Source of the DNA: HB2-32-21 sp041603535
GTDB taxonomy: Bacteria; Pseudomonadota; Gammaproteobacteria; Pseudomonadales; Porticoccaceae
Direction of reading: 5' to 3'
NCBI GenBank assembly: GCA_041603535.1
Contig: JBFIEE010000002.1
Coordinates: 1 to 64,000 of the forward strand
Length of the DNA stretch: 64,000 bases
Shown: piece by piece, positions 63,850 through 64,000 of the stretch
Layout: each line of letters starts with the position of its first letter
How positions within the stretch are numbered: position 1 is the first letter of the stretch
Notes under the pieces: model-generated
What the model was told of the DNA's origin: nothing
The model's database searches: none
The model's input: only the letters and a program-made list of their open reading frames with translations
Made by a program: the position numbers and the translations under genes

Positions 63850-64000
63850 TTAGGCGCACATCCATGCGACTATATTTCCTATGTCATCATGATTCTTTCG
63901 CGCCAAATACTCTATCTTCTGGACTGGGGGTATCGATTCAAAGGAAGTCAAGCGACGAATCTCACTGTAACACTCATCCCCCCATGCCGGGGAGACTTTC
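63850..64000 (-). CDS. C-terminal end of an unidentified gene, cut by the window
   Basis: On the minus strand a frame open from the window edge reads KVSPAWGDECYSEIRRL...IPPVQKIEYLARKNH and ends IVAWMCA at a stop at 63850-63852. It is 29 bases upstream of the flippase-like gene on the same strand, so the two probably form an operon. Only about 49 residues are visible and they match no family I recognise. The composition is AT-rich like its neighbour. Confidence 0.55.
   Translation of the reverse strand, partial: KVSPAWGDECYSEIRRLTSFESIPPVQKIEYLARKNHDDIGNIVAWMCA

Overview
The window reads as chromosomal DNA of a moderately GC-rich gammaproteobacterium. The evidence is the housekeeping content: xseB-ispA-dxs, dinG, a long-form pyrB, sbcB, class I fumarase, groES-groEL-fxsA, ampG/ampE/ampD, a DUF1631 gene and nadC. 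The wealth of alicyclic or lipid-type oxidoreductases would fit a marine, Cellvibrionales/Spongiibacteraceae-like heterotroph, but that placement is inference. No phage, plasmid, rRNA, tRNA or CRISPR was seen.

Left part (about 0.2-29 kb) is an accessory, catabolic-looking region. It starts with a transposase-like remnant, a sulfotransferase divergent from an aldehyde dehydrogenase, an NlpC/P60-like lipoprotein and a RAYT transposase tail. A minus-strand block follows: acyl-CoA dehydrogenase-like flavoprotein, DUF6285, APH-type kinase, DUF7064/7065-like protein, aldo/keto reductase and SDR. Next come an epoxide hydrolase and a Baeyer-Villiger monooxygenase on the plus strand, followed by a truncated second copy of the epoxide hydrolase 3' end. 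Then come two tandem FAD monooxygenase paralogues, an MFS transporter, more SDRs, two tandem dodecin-like proteins, a DUF2889 protein, a zinc alcohol dehydrogenase, an MBL-fold hydrolase, and a luciferase-like monooxygenase paired with an alpha/beta hydrolase. Together they could epoxidise, hydrolyse, oxidise to ketone, insert oxygen to form lactone or ester, hydrolyse and finally beta-oxidise a cyclic lipid or terpenoid/steroid-like substrate. The substrate is not determined by the sequence.

Middle (29.7-37.6 kb): an RND efflux pair (lipoprotein adaptor plus 1028-residue pump), an enoyl-CoA hydratase, a sodium:neurotransmitter-symporter-type transporter, an SDR that lacks the usual Tyr/Lys pair, and an HNH nuclease.

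The most notable non-coding feature lies in the 1 kb gap before xseB. A minus-strand RNA of about 340 nt has 17 GGA motifs, many in hairpin loops, a strong intrinsic terminator, and an upstream GacA/UvrY-type box (TGTAGG-N6-CCTACT). It looks like a CsrB/RsmZ-family decoy RNA for CsrA/RsmA.

Right part (38.6-62.8 kb) is core metabolism: isoprenoid precursor genes, DNA helicase and nuclease, pyrimidine synthesis, OmpA-like porin, fumarase, chaperonins, peptidoglycan recycling, cobalamin adenosyltransferase and NAD synthesis. The last 1.2 kb is clearly more AT-rich and begins what may be a surface-polysaccharide or other acquired region, with a flippase-like membrane protein and a gene cut by the window end.

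A pervasive oddity is at least a dozen short tandem duplications (11-21 bp units, nearly adjacent) in intergenic DNA and in loop-encoding parts of genes, plus a 51-bp GGT/GAT/GAC microsatellite.
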